64,000 nucleotides of DNA from Larix kaempferi (taxonomy: Eukaryota; Streptophyta; Pinopsida; Pinales; Pinaceae). Position 1 is the first letter of the stretch, and each line of letters opens with the position of its first letter. The stretch is from the NCBI GenBank assembly GCA_027924585.1, contig BSBM01000637.1, positions 310,001 to 374,000 of the forward strand, written 5' to 3'. A program made the position numbers and the translations under genes. Below are positions 34,136-46,689 of this stretch, piece by piece. The notes under the pieces are model-generated. The model saw nothing but the letters and a program-made list of their open reading frames with translations, was not told the origin of the DNA and did no database searches.

Positions 34136-37100
34136 TCACCATCCATCACTCACTCCAAGAAAAGCTCTCAAGTAAGTGAAGGTCTTCTCTGTAAAGCACT
34201 TGGTGAAAATATCTGCAGTTTGCTCGGTGGATGGGCAATACTGCAGTGAAATCACCCTGTCATGCACCAAGCCCCGAATGTAATGCATGTGGATCTCAAT
34301 GTGCTTTGTTCTTTGCCTCTGTACTGGATCAGTAGATATCTTGATGGCACTTTGATTATCCACCCAAATATTGGTTGGAGAATCAATAGCAACACCAAAC
34401 TCCCGAAGAATGCCTTGCAACCAAACACACTGTGTGGCTGCGTTCACTGCTGCCCTGTACTCGGCCTCTGCTGATGAAAGAGAAATTGTATGCTGTTTCT
34501 TACTTGACCAGCAAATAGGACCTTCAGCAAACATAAACACAAAACCTGAAGTGGACTTTCTATCGATGGGATCTCCCGCCCAATCGGAATCAGAAAATCT
34601 AGCTAGTTGAAGTGAAGAACCAGCTGCATAGTGTACCCCGAAGTTCTTTGTTCCTTGGACATAATGAAGGATCCTTTTGGCTGCCTTCCAATGGATCTCA
34701 TGTGGCTGCTGCATATACCTTGCTACAGCACTTACAGCATAAGACAAATCAGGTCTTGTATGTGTAAGGTACAGCAAACTTCCAACTAGCTGCCTATAGA
34801 GTGTGCAATCCACCACCGGAGAGTCTTCAAATTCACCTAGTTTTATGCCTGAAAGGAATGGGCACTTGGCTGCCTTACATTCAGCCATTTTGAACTTGAA
34901 TAACAGGTCTGAAGCATACTTAGATTGACTCAGCAATATACCTCTCTCAGATTGCTCAATTTCCAAACCCAAAAATTGCCTTAGCAATCCTAGGTCGCTC
35001 ATGGCAAATTCACTGTGCAAAGAAGCTTTAATTGAGCCAATTTGTTTGGTGCAGCTCCCTGTAATTAAGAGATCATCAACATACAGTACAATGACCTACA
35101 AATTACCATCACAATGCTGTAAATAAACATTTGGATCAGACTTGCATCGACAGAAACCAATTGAGAGCAAAAAAACATCCATTTTGGCATACCAAGCCCT
35201 GGGGGCTTGCTTGAGTCCATAGAGTGACTTCTTCAACCTGCATACAAGTGTGGGATCCTCTTGGAATCCTTCAGGCTGCTGCATATATATCTCTTCCTGT
35301 AGCTCACCATGCAAGAATGCACTTTTGACATCCATGTGGTGAACTTCCCAACCTTTACTAGCTGCCATGGCTAGAGCTAGTCTAATTGAGTCCATCTTTG
35401 CAACCGGTGCAAAGGTCTCTGTATAATCCACACCATGGATTTGTGAGTAGCCCTTAGCCACTAACCTAGCCTTATATTTCATATCAGAACCATCAGCAAC
35501 AGGTTTGGTTCGAAAAATCCACTTACATTGCACTAGTTTCCTCTTGGGAGGAAGAGGCACCAAATCCCATGTTTCATTCTCTTGGAGAGATTGGAATTCT
35601 TCTTGCATTGCTGCCCTCCACCTTGGATCATGATGAGCTTCCTGATATGATGTTGGATCAGATCCAATCATCATATAACAGTGATCAGCAAGCTCACTCT
35701 CATTTGCAAAGGAAGCATTGATCGTTTGGGATCTAGTCTTCCTAGGCTCTTGGGGATTGCCTGCCAATTCACCTGCAGCTTCTATGATTTTTTCAGCCCA
35801 CTTGGGCCTTGATGGTGACTCATGTACAGCAATGTCATCTTCAGCTATGTCATCTTCAGCAATATCAGAAAAATCAGAGGAAGAATCATCACTAATCTCA
35901 TTGAGGTGTGGAGGAGAGGAGCTTTCCCCCGGTGCAAGCTCAAAATCTGGAATTGGTTCTTCTTCGAATTGCACACTTCTCTCAATGAAAGTTTTAAGTG
36001 TGGATGTGTCAAAGAGCTTGTATCCCTTTGTGTCCTCACCATAACCAACCATGATACATTCCCTGCTCTGTGGCTCCAAAGCCTTCCTCTTTTCTGATGG
36101 AATTCGAGCCCATGCTCTAGACCCAAAAATCCTGAAATTTGACACATTTGGTTTTTGGCCAAACCATGCCTCATAGGGGGTTTTTCCTTTGACTGATTTG
36201 TGAAAGGCTCTGTTCTGAATATGAGCAGCACAATTGATGGCTTCAGCCCATAGCTTAGGGCTTAGATCCCTAGCTTCAATCATGCAAGTAGCCATCTCCT
36301 TGAGTGATCTATTTTTCCTCTCTGCCACACCATTTTGCTGAGGTGTGTAGGGGATTGAATGTTGCATTTGGATGCCACATTCCTCACAAAGGTGCTGAAT
36401 GTTATTATTCACATATTCCTTTCCATTATCAGTCCTAAGGATCTTTATCTTATGACCACTATGGTTCTCCACTAGGGATTTCCAAATCTTCAGTTTCTCA
36501 AACACTTCTGACTTCAATTTAAGGAAGTAAACCCAGCAGAATCGAGAGTAGTCATCTATGAATGTAAGTACATACCTTGATCCACCATATGATGGAGTGG
36601 GAAGAGGATCAATGAGGTCTGAATGTACCAATCCAAGTGGTTGAGTGGATCTCCTTGCCATTCCCTTCTCATAGCTGCGCTCAGGATGCTTTCCAACTAC
36701 ACACCCAATGCATGCACCATTTGATGATCTGATTTCTGGAAGCCCTTCCACCATCTCGTCCCTGTGCAATTGCTGGAGGTATTTGTAGTTCATGTGGCCA
36801 AATCTTTCATGACACAACTTGGAGGTCTCGTTGGCATGAGAGACAAGAGCATGGTCACTAGAATTTGGAATGAAGTTTGAGAATTTGTACATTCTCTCAT
36901 CATGATATGCATACCCTACTGCCACAACTTGATTTGAGGAGATTTCTGAGATTTCTACCAAATCTGGAGTGAATGTCACTCTCTTGGCTTCTCCTGTATG
37001 AGTCATTTGATAGACTGATAGCAAATTTGCAGCCAATGAAGGTACATAGAGCACATCACTGAAATAGCCATGCTCCATGTCAATCCTTCCAATCCCCTTG

Positions 37101-38164
37101 GTTTGGAGTTCTGAATCATCTCCCATTCGAACTGTTGGGCCACCATTCGAATGCAAAGAGGAGAAGAGCTCTCTGGATGAAACCATATGTCTGGAAGCTC
37201 CTGAATCAATGATGAAGGAAGAGGGATTCGAAGTACCTGCTACCAAAGCATGACACTTCTCCTTATTGTCAGGGTTTGAGGTGCTCTCTTTCTTCCTTGC
37301 GCCCTCAGGGACTGGGATGTTGTTCTTCTCCAGCAGCTGCGCCATTGAGTCAATGGTTTTCTTCATACATGATCTCTCTGGATGCCATCCCCTATGACAA
37401 TAGGTGCATTTGGTCTTTTCCTTTCCCTTCTTGTCCTTCTCCTTTGACAGATTCGAACCCCCATCTGCAGACTTGGTCTTGTCAAACTTCCTCTTCTCTT
37501 GCTGCTTCGAATTCTTGGATTTCTGCTTTCCTTTGCTTGCATTTGAAACACCCATTGCCAATGCTTGGTCCTTTGATTTTATGGTGCCCATCTGAACTAG
37601 TTTATCCTGCTCCTGAGTGAGACACTCCATGAAGGTAGTTAGTGATGGCATTTGCCAATTTCGAAGGGTCATTTTGGCTGAGTGAAATGTGCTAACAAAT
37701 ACTGAAAACTCTGGGCCTAGCTTCGAAAGGATGGACAGAATCAGTTGTTCCTCCTTCTTAACAATTCCACATTGTTGCAGTTGAAGCACCAGTGACTTGA
37801 ATTTCGTGAAGAACTCCTGGATGGTTTCAAAATGCACTGGGCTCAAGCTAATGAGCTCGTTTTCAAGCTGGTGGCCTCTCAGTTCATCAGTTTTCCCAAA
37901 GAGTGATTCTAGCTTCACCCATACTTCATTGGGGGTTGTCAAACTGTCTGTATGAAACAAGAGTTCCCTTGAAATGCTCAGGCATAGCAATCCATAAGCT
38001 TCATCAAGTCGATTGTAGTACTTTGCTTTCTCCACAGCAGAATTTGGCTCCACTTCTGTGCCCATGGTCACTCTATAGAGACCCTTAGATCTCAGCTTGA
38101 TGACCATCTCAGCCTTCCAATCGAAAAAATTGAAGGGTGTGAGCAAAATTTGGTTTGCTTCCAT
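34136..38164 (-). pseudogene. copia gag-pol of K, one premature UAG
   Basis: About 1342 codons in one frame. I start at 38164 (MEANQILLTPFNFFDWK) rather than 18 codons upstream because copia gags begin like this. Gag capsid; zinc knuckle CTYCHRGWHPERSC; protease FIIDSGASRHMVS; integrase with HERFGHMNY and CIGCVVGK zinc ligands and core HSDLIDPLP, FIDDYSRFCW, PQQNGVAERKN; RT with YKARLVAKGYS, MDVKSAFLHG, YVDD (VLYVDDLLITG); RNase H with DSDWAGDP, SAEAEYRA, VDNQSA. A TAG at 35098-35096 falls about eight codons before YVDD; the frame is open on both sides. Could still move if supplied in trans or read through. Confidence 0.93.
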
Positions 38165-38290
38165 GACTGCTGCGTTAATGGTGAGAAAACTACTGAAACA
38201 CCTGCAAAAAACACTCAATTTTTATCTGGAAATCCTCTCTAGAATGCAGTTCAACGCTCAATGTTGGCCTGCAACTCACTAACTCCACGA

Positions 38291-38304
38291 TGGCTCTGAT
38301 ACCA
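38291..38304 (-). other. Primer-binding site of copia K
   Basis: Minus strand TGGTATCAGAGCCA, an exact initiator tRNA-Met type site, directly at the LTR edge. Confidence 0.93.
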
Positions 38305-38875
38305 TGTGAGTATTTTGATCACAGAAGATCGAGGAGCTATGGAGAACCTCACAAAATCAAATTAATTTGCAATTACAGTGGAAAAATTTGAAAAAGATGA
38401 TAAATTTACACACAATGTATGCTCAAATCATTGATTAACTGACTGTCTAACATGTGAAAATGTTAGTAACAGGTTTTTATTACATCCATGAGAAAATCGA
38501 GAGCATTAGGTGGCTCAAGATGAGTCATAAATGAGCTCAAGGCAGGCGTGGGTGAGCAAGTAGAGGAGGTTTGGGGGCCCAAGGGAGCATTAAATGCTCC
38601 AAATCTAGCCAAAAGTGGGCAAAAATCCACCCTAGCGCCCTTGGTCAACTAAATTCCCCAAAACAAGGAGAGAGGGCGCACCAACAATAAATGAGGGCGC
38701 ACTTGTGGACAAAACTGGAGGCTGGGTGAACTGGTTTGCTCAGAAGTGGGTGTGAACACTCTCAAAGTGGGTTTTTGACCAACTATAGTCACTTAATCCA
38801 AAACATGGTTTAATTAAGCACATGGGCAATTAAAATTTATGGATTATGGTACTAAGTGTGGTTACTGTTCTAACA
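38305..38875 (-). repeat. 5' LTR of copia K
   Basis: TGTTAGAACAG...ATACTCACA on the minus strand. It is unrelated to the J/C/B LTR family; I see no strong TATA box. The primer site follows at 38304. Confidence 0.93.
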
Positions 38876-38880
38876 CCACG

Positions 38881-39593
38881 GCCACAGAGTATCAACCTGA
38901 TACTCACCATACATCATCATGATGTACACATGATCATCCTGATCATCAATACTGCATCATCCTGCTACATGTCATCTGGAGCAACACCCTGAAGCTCGTC
39001 ATCCATTATCATCCTGATCATACAATGCATCCACCTAATGCATACACAGTATCTTCCTGATACATATCATCATACATGATCTACCTGATCATACAATGTA
39101 TCCACCTGATACATATACAAATACATGATCCACCTGATCATACCTAATACATATCAATATACATGATCTACCTGATCATACAATGTATCCACCTGATACA
39201 TCTACAGATACATAAACATGATCCAACTGATCATATCCAACATCCAACATGATAAATACATACATATACATATAAATGATCCAACTGATCATATTCAGCA
39301 TCCAACATAATGCGTACATACATATACATATAAATGATCCAACTGATCATATCCAGCATCCAACATGATGCGTACATACATATGCATATAAATGATCCAA
39401 CTGATCATATCAAGCATCCAACATGATGCATATATACACATACAGAGCAGTAACTAGAGCATCGTCCTGATGCTCATCATCCAACACTTATATCCACAGC
39501 CATGGAAGGATCCTCCTCTCACCATGCGCGGAATGGCTCCTGCAAATGTGTCCATCAATTCTTCCTCGAAGTGTCATCAATCTAAAGAACACC
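38881..39593 (-). repeat. Hairpin array in the 3' UTR of C
   Basis: Many perfect stem-loops, for example 38888-38904 (stem AGTATC), 39184-39200 (TGTATC), 39218-39234 (ATGATC) and 39457-39475 (GAGCATC). On the sense strand the loops read AGGTT, AGGTG, AGTTG and AGGAC. The array directly follows the RNase H end and stops 8 nt from the K insertion site. Confidence 0.85.
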
Positions 39594-40349
39594 AAGCCTC
39601 TCTCTGAAGTACTCGAACTTCACTCTAGCTAGTGTTTTCGTTAGTAAATCTGCAACCTACTCATCCGTCGCAACATATAGGAGATTCAATGCTCCTCTCT
39701 GCACCATATCCCTAATATAGTGATATTTGATCTCAATGTGTTTCGACCTATCGTGGAACACTGGATTCTCAGACAGCTTCACACAACTCTGGTTGTCACA
39801 AAAAATACTAGTAGCCTCCAGCGAGAGATCAAATAACTCAAACAGTATCTTCCGAAGCCATACTGCCTCACAACTAGCTGAACAAGAAGCAACATACTCT
39901 TCGTCAGCTGTACTCAGTGCTACGCAGGACTGCTTCCTGCTAATCCAAGAGATCACACCTGATCCCATACTGAAGCAGCACCCAGAAGTGCTCTTCCTAT
40001 CTGCAACACTTCATGCCCAGTCCGAATCAACATAACCCTGCAGGTTAAACTTTTGATTCGCATCATACTTGAGCCCATAGTCAACCGTACCCTTCAGGTA
40101 CCTCAGAATATGCTTTACAGCAACCAGGTGAACACCTCTGGGATCCGTCAGGAACTGGCTCAATGTGTTCACCGCAAAGCAAATATATGGCCTAGTGTTC
40201 ATCAGGTACATCAAGGACCCAATCATCTGATGATACACAGTGACATCAACCGGATCAGATGAATCATCACACAGAAGCTTCAGGTTCGATGCCATAGGTG
40301 TGGCCATGGCCTTGCAGTCCATCATCCCGAACCTCTTCAGAATCTCCAC
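39594..40349 (-). pseudogene. RNase H of copia C
   Basis: DCKAMATPMASNLKLL, then GSLMYLMNTRP, YVDSDWA and a stop, DRKSTSGCCF, DEEYVASCSASCEAVWL, CDNQSCVKLSENP and KHIEIKYHYIRDM. The catalytic Asp, Glu and Asp positions are visible (DSDW, DEEY, CDNQS). A stop at 39657 precedes the conserved end LARVKFEYFRERLGVL. Confidence 0.82.
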
Positions 40350-40382
40350 TACATACTTCCCTTGTCCAAGGAAGATACCATC

Positions 40383-41150
40383 TGCACTCTGTCACACCTC
40401 CATGCCTAGAAATTAGTGCATCATCTCCAAGATCTTCATCTCGAACTTGGCAGCAAGCTTTCGTTGCGTTTCAGCAATCAATCTATCCTCACCTGTAACA
40501 AACAGGTCATCCATATACAAAAGTAGTATCATTGGACTTCCTTCCTCAACCTTGTAGTAAAGGTTGGAATCTGCTTTACTCTTGGTAAAGCCCAAAATGG
40601 ATAGAAAATTATCTATCCTACCATACCAAGATCTAGGAGCTTGCTTCAAGCCATACAAGGCTTTCTTCAATCTGCACACATATGACTTCTTGTCATGTGT
40701 CTCAAAACCAAGTGGCTGCTCCACATACACTTCCTCCTCGACTACACCATTCAAGAATGTTGTCTTGACATCCATCTGGTGTATCTTCCATTTCATCACT
40801 GCAGCCAAGGCAAGTACTGATTTGATGGAAGTGTACCTGGCTACAAGAGAAAAAGTCTCTTCATAGCCTATCCCCTCTTCCTAGGAGAATCCACGAGCTA
40901 CAAATCTCGCTTTGTATTTCTCTATGCTACCATCTGTAGCATGCTTGATCTTGTAGATCCATTAGGAAGTCACAACAGACTTTCCTTCAGGTCTTGGGAC
41001 TGCATCCCAAACATCATTCTTCATGATCGACTGGTACTCCTTGATCATGGCATTCTTCCTGAATCCTGGGAACTTCAATATCTTCAATAGATAACTTTGT
41101 TGCTGAACAAATGTTGTAGTCCTTCTTTTGTAGGTGATGATATACAATCT
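40383..41150 (-). pseudogene. RT of copia C
   Basis: Starts with a linker (TYKRRTTTFVQQ) shared with J, then [19 protein letters not shown], a [52 protein letters not shown] and the catalytic YMDD (LLYMDDLFVTG). Stops occur at about 40962, 40880 and 40413. Homologous to B but more decayed. Confidence 0.82.
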
Positions 41151-41589
41151 TTCCTACAAAACAAGTTAAATTGCATGATTAGAAACATCTCATAGTTTTC
41201 AGAACAAATTCTTACACATAAAGAAATATGTCATACAGTCATGCCATTATTTTAGCCAAGGCTTCAATACAACATTCATCCATATCCTGTAACTTTCTAG
41301 ATGCCTTCCAATCTCTACCAAAACATTGTTAAGAGTTTGCACTACTCCCAACATGTTAGCAAAGAGGTTTCATTCTAGATAAGTAGCAATGGAATGGTGT
41401 ACAGTTCCATAGGCCACTTACCCATTACATGCATATTAGTAGTATACTGTTCATTAATGCAATTATTCTAATATGCATAATACACAACCTAAGTCTAGGA
41501 ACATAAGCATATACATCATTGAATAGTATTATTTAAACAATCAAATATGCAAGAAATGTTAATTCAAATACTTATTTTTGTTTGGTTGT

Positions 41590-43908
41590 AGGGTGGACTC
41601 CCTTTGAATCTTTGCAACTCCATTATGATGTGGATTGTGAGAAGTGGTCAACTCCCTCTAAATATCTGCATCCTGGAGTGTGCTCCCTTTTGATCTTTGC
41701 TTCCTGGATTACCTGTCCTTGAACTTGTATCCATCCTCAATCACTATGCATGCTTACAAGTATCATTATTGTGATATCCTCGAGATCTCACACATAATCA
41801 TACATTTATTAGTATATTCTCAATACTATCAAAACACAATAATCTTAAGCATGTATAGTCATGATCATTTCAAACAGAAATAATAAGCATTAGTATTCAA
41901 GGACTCTTATGGTTAGTCATATCATAAATTAAAGTAAGAAACATAATATGCCTAAACTCGTGATTACTCAAACCTATACTTTCATGACTCTTTTGGTTAG
42001 TCAAATCATCAATCAAGATAAGAGACATAATATGCATAAAACCTTGATTACTTACATTTCTAACTTTATGAATAAACATAACCAATCATACCAAGTATAC
42101 TTATATAAGGGATCCTAACACAAGGTAAGATTCTAACTTGATATAGGAAAAACATACCTGGATTACTATATTAGCTAGTTATGTCTAACATACCTGCATG
42201 ATGTCTTCTGGTTCTCTTCAATGACTTGTGCTAGTAACCTGCATGTCTCATAAGTTAACCATTGTAGAACCAAGTTATACATACCTCGTAAGTAGATCTT
42301 CTATGTGATCCATGACAATGGATGAATCTTTGTCTTCATGTCACCATGATCATATGTTCTTGAAGTAGAACATGATTTTTCTTTCTTGGTGTACCTTTCA
42401 TGTTAGCAAACAATATAAACCTCATACAACATCACAATGCATTAGTACAATCATAAGTGTCAAAACCTTAATCAATGAATATCTTCTATCATGTATTCAT
42501 AATTTTATTAAGGTGATACGACAAGTCTAAATTTAATCAAGATTGTACTAACCGTAGTAATATGAAGACAAACATACCATAAAATTAATCATGAACAAAT
42601 CTTGAAACATACCTGGATAAGTCATATTTGTCGAGATTGCTTGTAATCTTCTTCTGTAAGGCCTTAGCCTCATCTCCCTCTGAAACAAGAACTTCTTCAC
42701 TTATGCAGGTGACCAATCCATTCTCTTCTAGGATTAACCCAATCTACTTGATTTGCAGGAACTGAATTTGGAGTTGGATTAGGGTTTTTCACAGAAACCC
42801 TAAAAATTCAAACTTTGAATTTCAAACTTCTGAAAGGATAGAAAGATGCACCTTGATGAGCTGATCAAGCCGGTATACTCATAAAACTGCAAAGTTTCAC
42901 CCCTCAAAATTGCCTTTGAAACTTCTGGATCTTCTGGACAGGATCCCGAACTAGGGTTTGATAAATCCCACCCTTCTACCCAACCAAAAGGTTCGATCCA
43001 AAGCTCTAAACCTCAATTTTTTTGAGGAGCTTCCAGTTGTGGTCACAGACAAAAAAAATTCCAACTTTTGCAGAAGCCCTAATTTTTCACTTTTCCGATC
43101 AAAGTCCCGAACTAGGGTTTGATCAAGCCCGGCCTTCTACCCAACCAAAAAATTTGATCTTGGTCTCTAAATTTGGATTTTGATGAGTAGCATTCATCCA
43201 TCGTCTCCGATTACAAAAATACCAACTTTCTTAGAAACCCTAATTCCCGGAGCCATGAATGAAGGTGCTCAAAATCCAATTCTGTTTTGACAGAAATATG
43301 CACCTGATTGTTTCTAGTGTAACTCTGAAATTACAAATCCACGGGGTCTGAAAATTCTAGCTTTGGTATCCCGACCTGTCATCTTTCCAACCCCATAGGT
43401 CTAACCTCAAATGGATTCTCTAATAGAGAGTTATTCCAAGTGTCGCAACGTGACCTATTTATGGGATAAAACAGGAGAGCGAACTTGTACAACGTGCCAT
43501 GTGTCACTGGTTGAATTTCGGCCTCTAAAAACATTACCTGAGAAAGTACAGTCCGTGCACTACCTGTCACATTTTATGAAATTTCATTTGGAGATTCCTA
43601 TCCCAAGTTATGACCTTTTTTCCTAGGTCACCTATTTATGACTCAGATATGGAAGAGGTAGAAACCCTAGATTGTACAGATCATAAAACACAAATTACAA
43701 CGAATTAGAAGTTGTCCTTTGGACACAAGGTAAATGGGGATCTGATATTTGGCCTATAAAAGTTTCAGATCTGAAAACTTCTCCAAAATTGATTTATAGT
43801 GAAAGTGCTACGATGACTTGGTTTTTCTATATCAAGCCCTAGCATCGCAAGTGCAACAAGTGTCATACATGCCATACCATGCCTTCTTTCAGGCTAGCTC
43901 TGATACCA
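41590..43908 (-). other. C primer site, leader and gag/integrase scraps
   Basis: Primer site TGGTATCAGAGCTA (43908-43895). The leader to about 42760 has no gene. At 42750-42640 a gag scrap reads RIGLILEENGLV and DEAKALQKK. From 42640 to 41720 the sequence is AT-rich and I recognise nothing. At 41700-41590 a short piece like the start of the integrase PQQNGVAERK region remains, joined directly to other sequence, so gag, protease and most of integrase were deleted. Confidence 0.65.
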
Positions 43909-44641
43909 TGTTAAATTTTTAGAATTTACTTCAATCTGATCTAGGATGTTAACTGAGAGAACAATATGTACAGCATATCTACAGCATATCAATCATGGAC
44001 ACAACAATGCAAGCACACAAGAGACACAAAGTTTACTTGGGGAAAACCATAAAGGTGAAAAACCCCAATAACTTCCTCAGAGATAGATAGAGCAATGATA
44101 CAACCCAAGCATAAGAGATAGACATCTCCTAGCAACAGCTTCTCCTCCTCCACAAGTGCACCACTCTCCAAAGAGTGTGTGTGAGAATAGAATGATAAAA
44201 TAGAGTGCCTCCCGCACTCTATTTATACTTGACTTGACTTGCCTAATAACCTTTACTAGGTCGGCCTTAACTTAACCACATAACATAATGCTGACTGGGC
44301 CGACCCCCAATAGGGTGGTATAATAACCCATTGACCCACATGGCTGACCCATAATAGGGTGGTCTAATAACCCTTTGACCCACATGACCGACCCCCAATA
44401 GGGTGGTCTAATAACCCTTTGACCCACATGACTTATACAGGGCCGACCCCAACAAGGTGGTCTAATAACCCATCAAGTATAAGTTACGACACTTACAAAA
44501 TAAATGACGACACTTCCGTATAGAGGAATAATAAAATCTCTATAGGAATACAAACACTTCCGTATAGAGGAATAATACCATCGATATAGGAGTACAATAT
44601 ACATATATGAAATACATTCTGAATTTACATATATATCAACA
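43909..44641 (-). repeat. 5' LTR of copia C
   Basis: 733 bp. It has four tandem copies (44295-44475) of a unit of about 44 bp containing GGGTTATTAGACCACC on the sense strand; the 3' LTR has three, which accounts for the 44-bp length difference. The TATA-proximal hairpin is at 44198-44224. Confidence 0.88.
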
Positions 44642-44646
44642 CCTGC

Positions 44647-46535
44647 ATGAAATTGAAAAAGGATGTCATCAGTCTGGTCCTTTTCAACACATCTAAGGAA
44701 AACACCATCATAATTTTTTCTAAACAAATCTTCATTTATGAACTGATAAGGGGAATCCTTTAGTCTTAAAGCCCTGCATTTCTTAAAGTCTAAAGTTTCA
44801 GGGGAAAACCTATGGTTCAGAAAAAATTTGATGTGATCATACCATTCCGATGTTGGGATATCAATAGCATGGAAAAAACCTGTTGGAGGATCTTCCTCTT
44901 GCTCCCATTTAGTTTGTTGCTGTACAGGGTCATTGGATTGGGCAGTAAGAAGGAAAAGGCCTTGTCCTTTGAAAATTTTGGCTGATCTTATTTCCAAATC
45001 ATACTCCTGCAGCGCAGTCATCCAATGGGCCCTTTTTTTTCCCAACCCCTTCTGGATCAGCACATTTCTAATAGCAGAATATGGGACAATGACCTTGGTT
45101 CGAGATTTTAACAAATAAGGCATGTAATGTTCGAAAGACTTGTAAACTGCATAGGCTTGTTTTTCAATTTGTGAATAATTGAGCTCTATGCCCTTGAAGG
45201 TTGAGCTCATAAAAGAGATTGGAATCTCTGTATCACTGTCCTGTTTCTGTGTCAAAACAGCTACATAGGAAAAATCAGTGGCGAAAGTGTAGAGAATAAA
45301 ATCTTTATCAAAATCTAGGGACATAAGAGCAGGAGCTTTAGCAATGGCCTTACGAATTTCAACGAATGCATCTTTTTGTTCTTGTGACCAGGTGAACTGT
45401 ACATATTTCTTAACTAAATGTTGTAAAGGTTTAACTATCTGAGCAAAATTAGGTACAAACCTGCATACAAAGTTGATCTTACCCAAGAAGGACTGCATTG
45501 CTTTACGCAAACCCGGTAAGCCAATTTTTGAAATAGCGTCTGTGCGTTCAGGGTCGATGATCATACCTTCTTTTGATACAATGAAGCCCAGAAGCTTTCC
45601 TTCTGTAACTACAAAAATGGATTTCTTGGGGTTCAAGGAGATGCCAAATTTCCTACAACGTTCAAAAACCTGCTTCAGAGCAAATGGATGTTCATGTTGC
45701 CTCTTTGAATATATCGTAGTATCATCTAAATAGACCACGACAGAATTATGCATCAGACCTCGGAAAGCTATGTGCATAGCTCTCTGAAAAGTGGCCCTTG
45801 CATTGATCAAACCAAAAGGCATCTGTAGGCGAATGTGCCCCAAGGGGTTCTGAACGTTGTTTTTAATTGGTCATCCAAGGCTACCATAACCTGGTTGTAC
45901 CCCGAAAAACCGTCCAGGAGAGAGAACATTTCTGACCCTGCTACTCTCTGGAGAGTCTATTCCATGGGTGGAACAGGGTAGTTATCTTTTTCGGAAGCCC
46001 GATTCAGATTCCTGAAATTGACACACAATCGGATTTCACCACTCTTCTTGCGTACAGGCACCAAATTGGTTATCCATTGCTTATGCCTCACCAGAAAAAT
46101 AATTCAAGCTGTGAGTAGCTTTTCCAGTTCCTTTTTCATAGAAGGCTCTAAACTAGGATACATTTTCCGCAGTTTCTGTTGAAAAGGTTTTACTTCCGGC
46201 TTCATAGGTATGTTATGGTAGATGACACTTGTGTCAAACGTTTTCAATTCATCATAGGTCTAGGCAAAGACATCTTTATATTCTTTACACAGTTTAATGA
46301 TAGCTCGCCTTTCTTCTGGAGTACAATCAATTCCTAAATTGATAAAACGAGGTTCTTGCTCGGTCCCTAAATTGACTTGCTCGTAGTTCAGTGAAGAGCT
46401 CTGTGTTTTACAATTCCTTTTGTGTCTAAATTTGTCTTGCAAATCATAGAAATTTTCCAAATTGATCACAAAATTTGGGATGACGTTCGAAGAATCAGAG
46501 AGAGACTTTTCATGTTCATCCTCATCTATAGCCAT
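44647..46535 (-). pseudogene. RT and RNase H of gypsy D
   Basis: 46535-46260 is the lead-in to RT (YKDVFA followed by a TAG where Trp is usual). Fragments of the palm and fingers follow (VPVRKKSGEIRLCVNFRNLN; FSLLDGFSGYNQV). From 45843 the frame is open: MPFGLINARATFQRAM, then the catalytic YLDD (VVVYLDDTTIYS), thumb and connection, then RNase H (FATDFSYVAVL). It continues to FHAG at 44647, where copia C enters. The RNase H part looks degraded. Confidence 0.85.
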
Positions 46536-46689
46536 ATCCTGGAATGTATCCTGGGCTATCAGAAAATCAAGTATCTGCTAATCATCATCGAACACTTTCT
46601 AGTTTGTCACATTATCTGGTATGGAAGGCCTATACATCAATTCTATTGAGAATGTTTGAGGGAATAGGCCCTCTGGTGGAATCAATCTG

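Larger units (their letters stand above)
33370..38875 (-). mobile_element. Copia element K, near-intact and youngest
   Basis: LTRs 38305-38875 (5') and 33370-33940 (3'), both 571 bp, with five differences by direct comparison. Exact CCACG duplications (33365-33369, 38876-38880) lie in the 3' UTR of C. Primer site, full-length gag-pol and polypurine tract are all present; a single stop is the only visible lesion. Confidence 0.95.
24575..44641 (-). mobile_element. Copia element C, split by J and K
   Basis: LTRs at 43909-44641 (5') and 24575-25263 (3') on the minus strand. Target copies CCTCC (24570-24574) and CCTGC (44642-44646) match at 4 of 5 bases, and the gypsy D integrase frame closes across it. 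Apart from J and K, the internal region is a leader, a scrap of gag, a remnant of integrase, a nearly complete RT and RNase H, and a long 3' UTR. Gag, protease and integrase are mostly lost, so C is a non-autonomous or decayed copy. Confidence 0.9.

Noticed and set aside
44473-44641. Extension of the D pol frame to 44473
   Set aside because: The last codons read into the LTR of copia C; the D frame ends at the insertion point near 44647.
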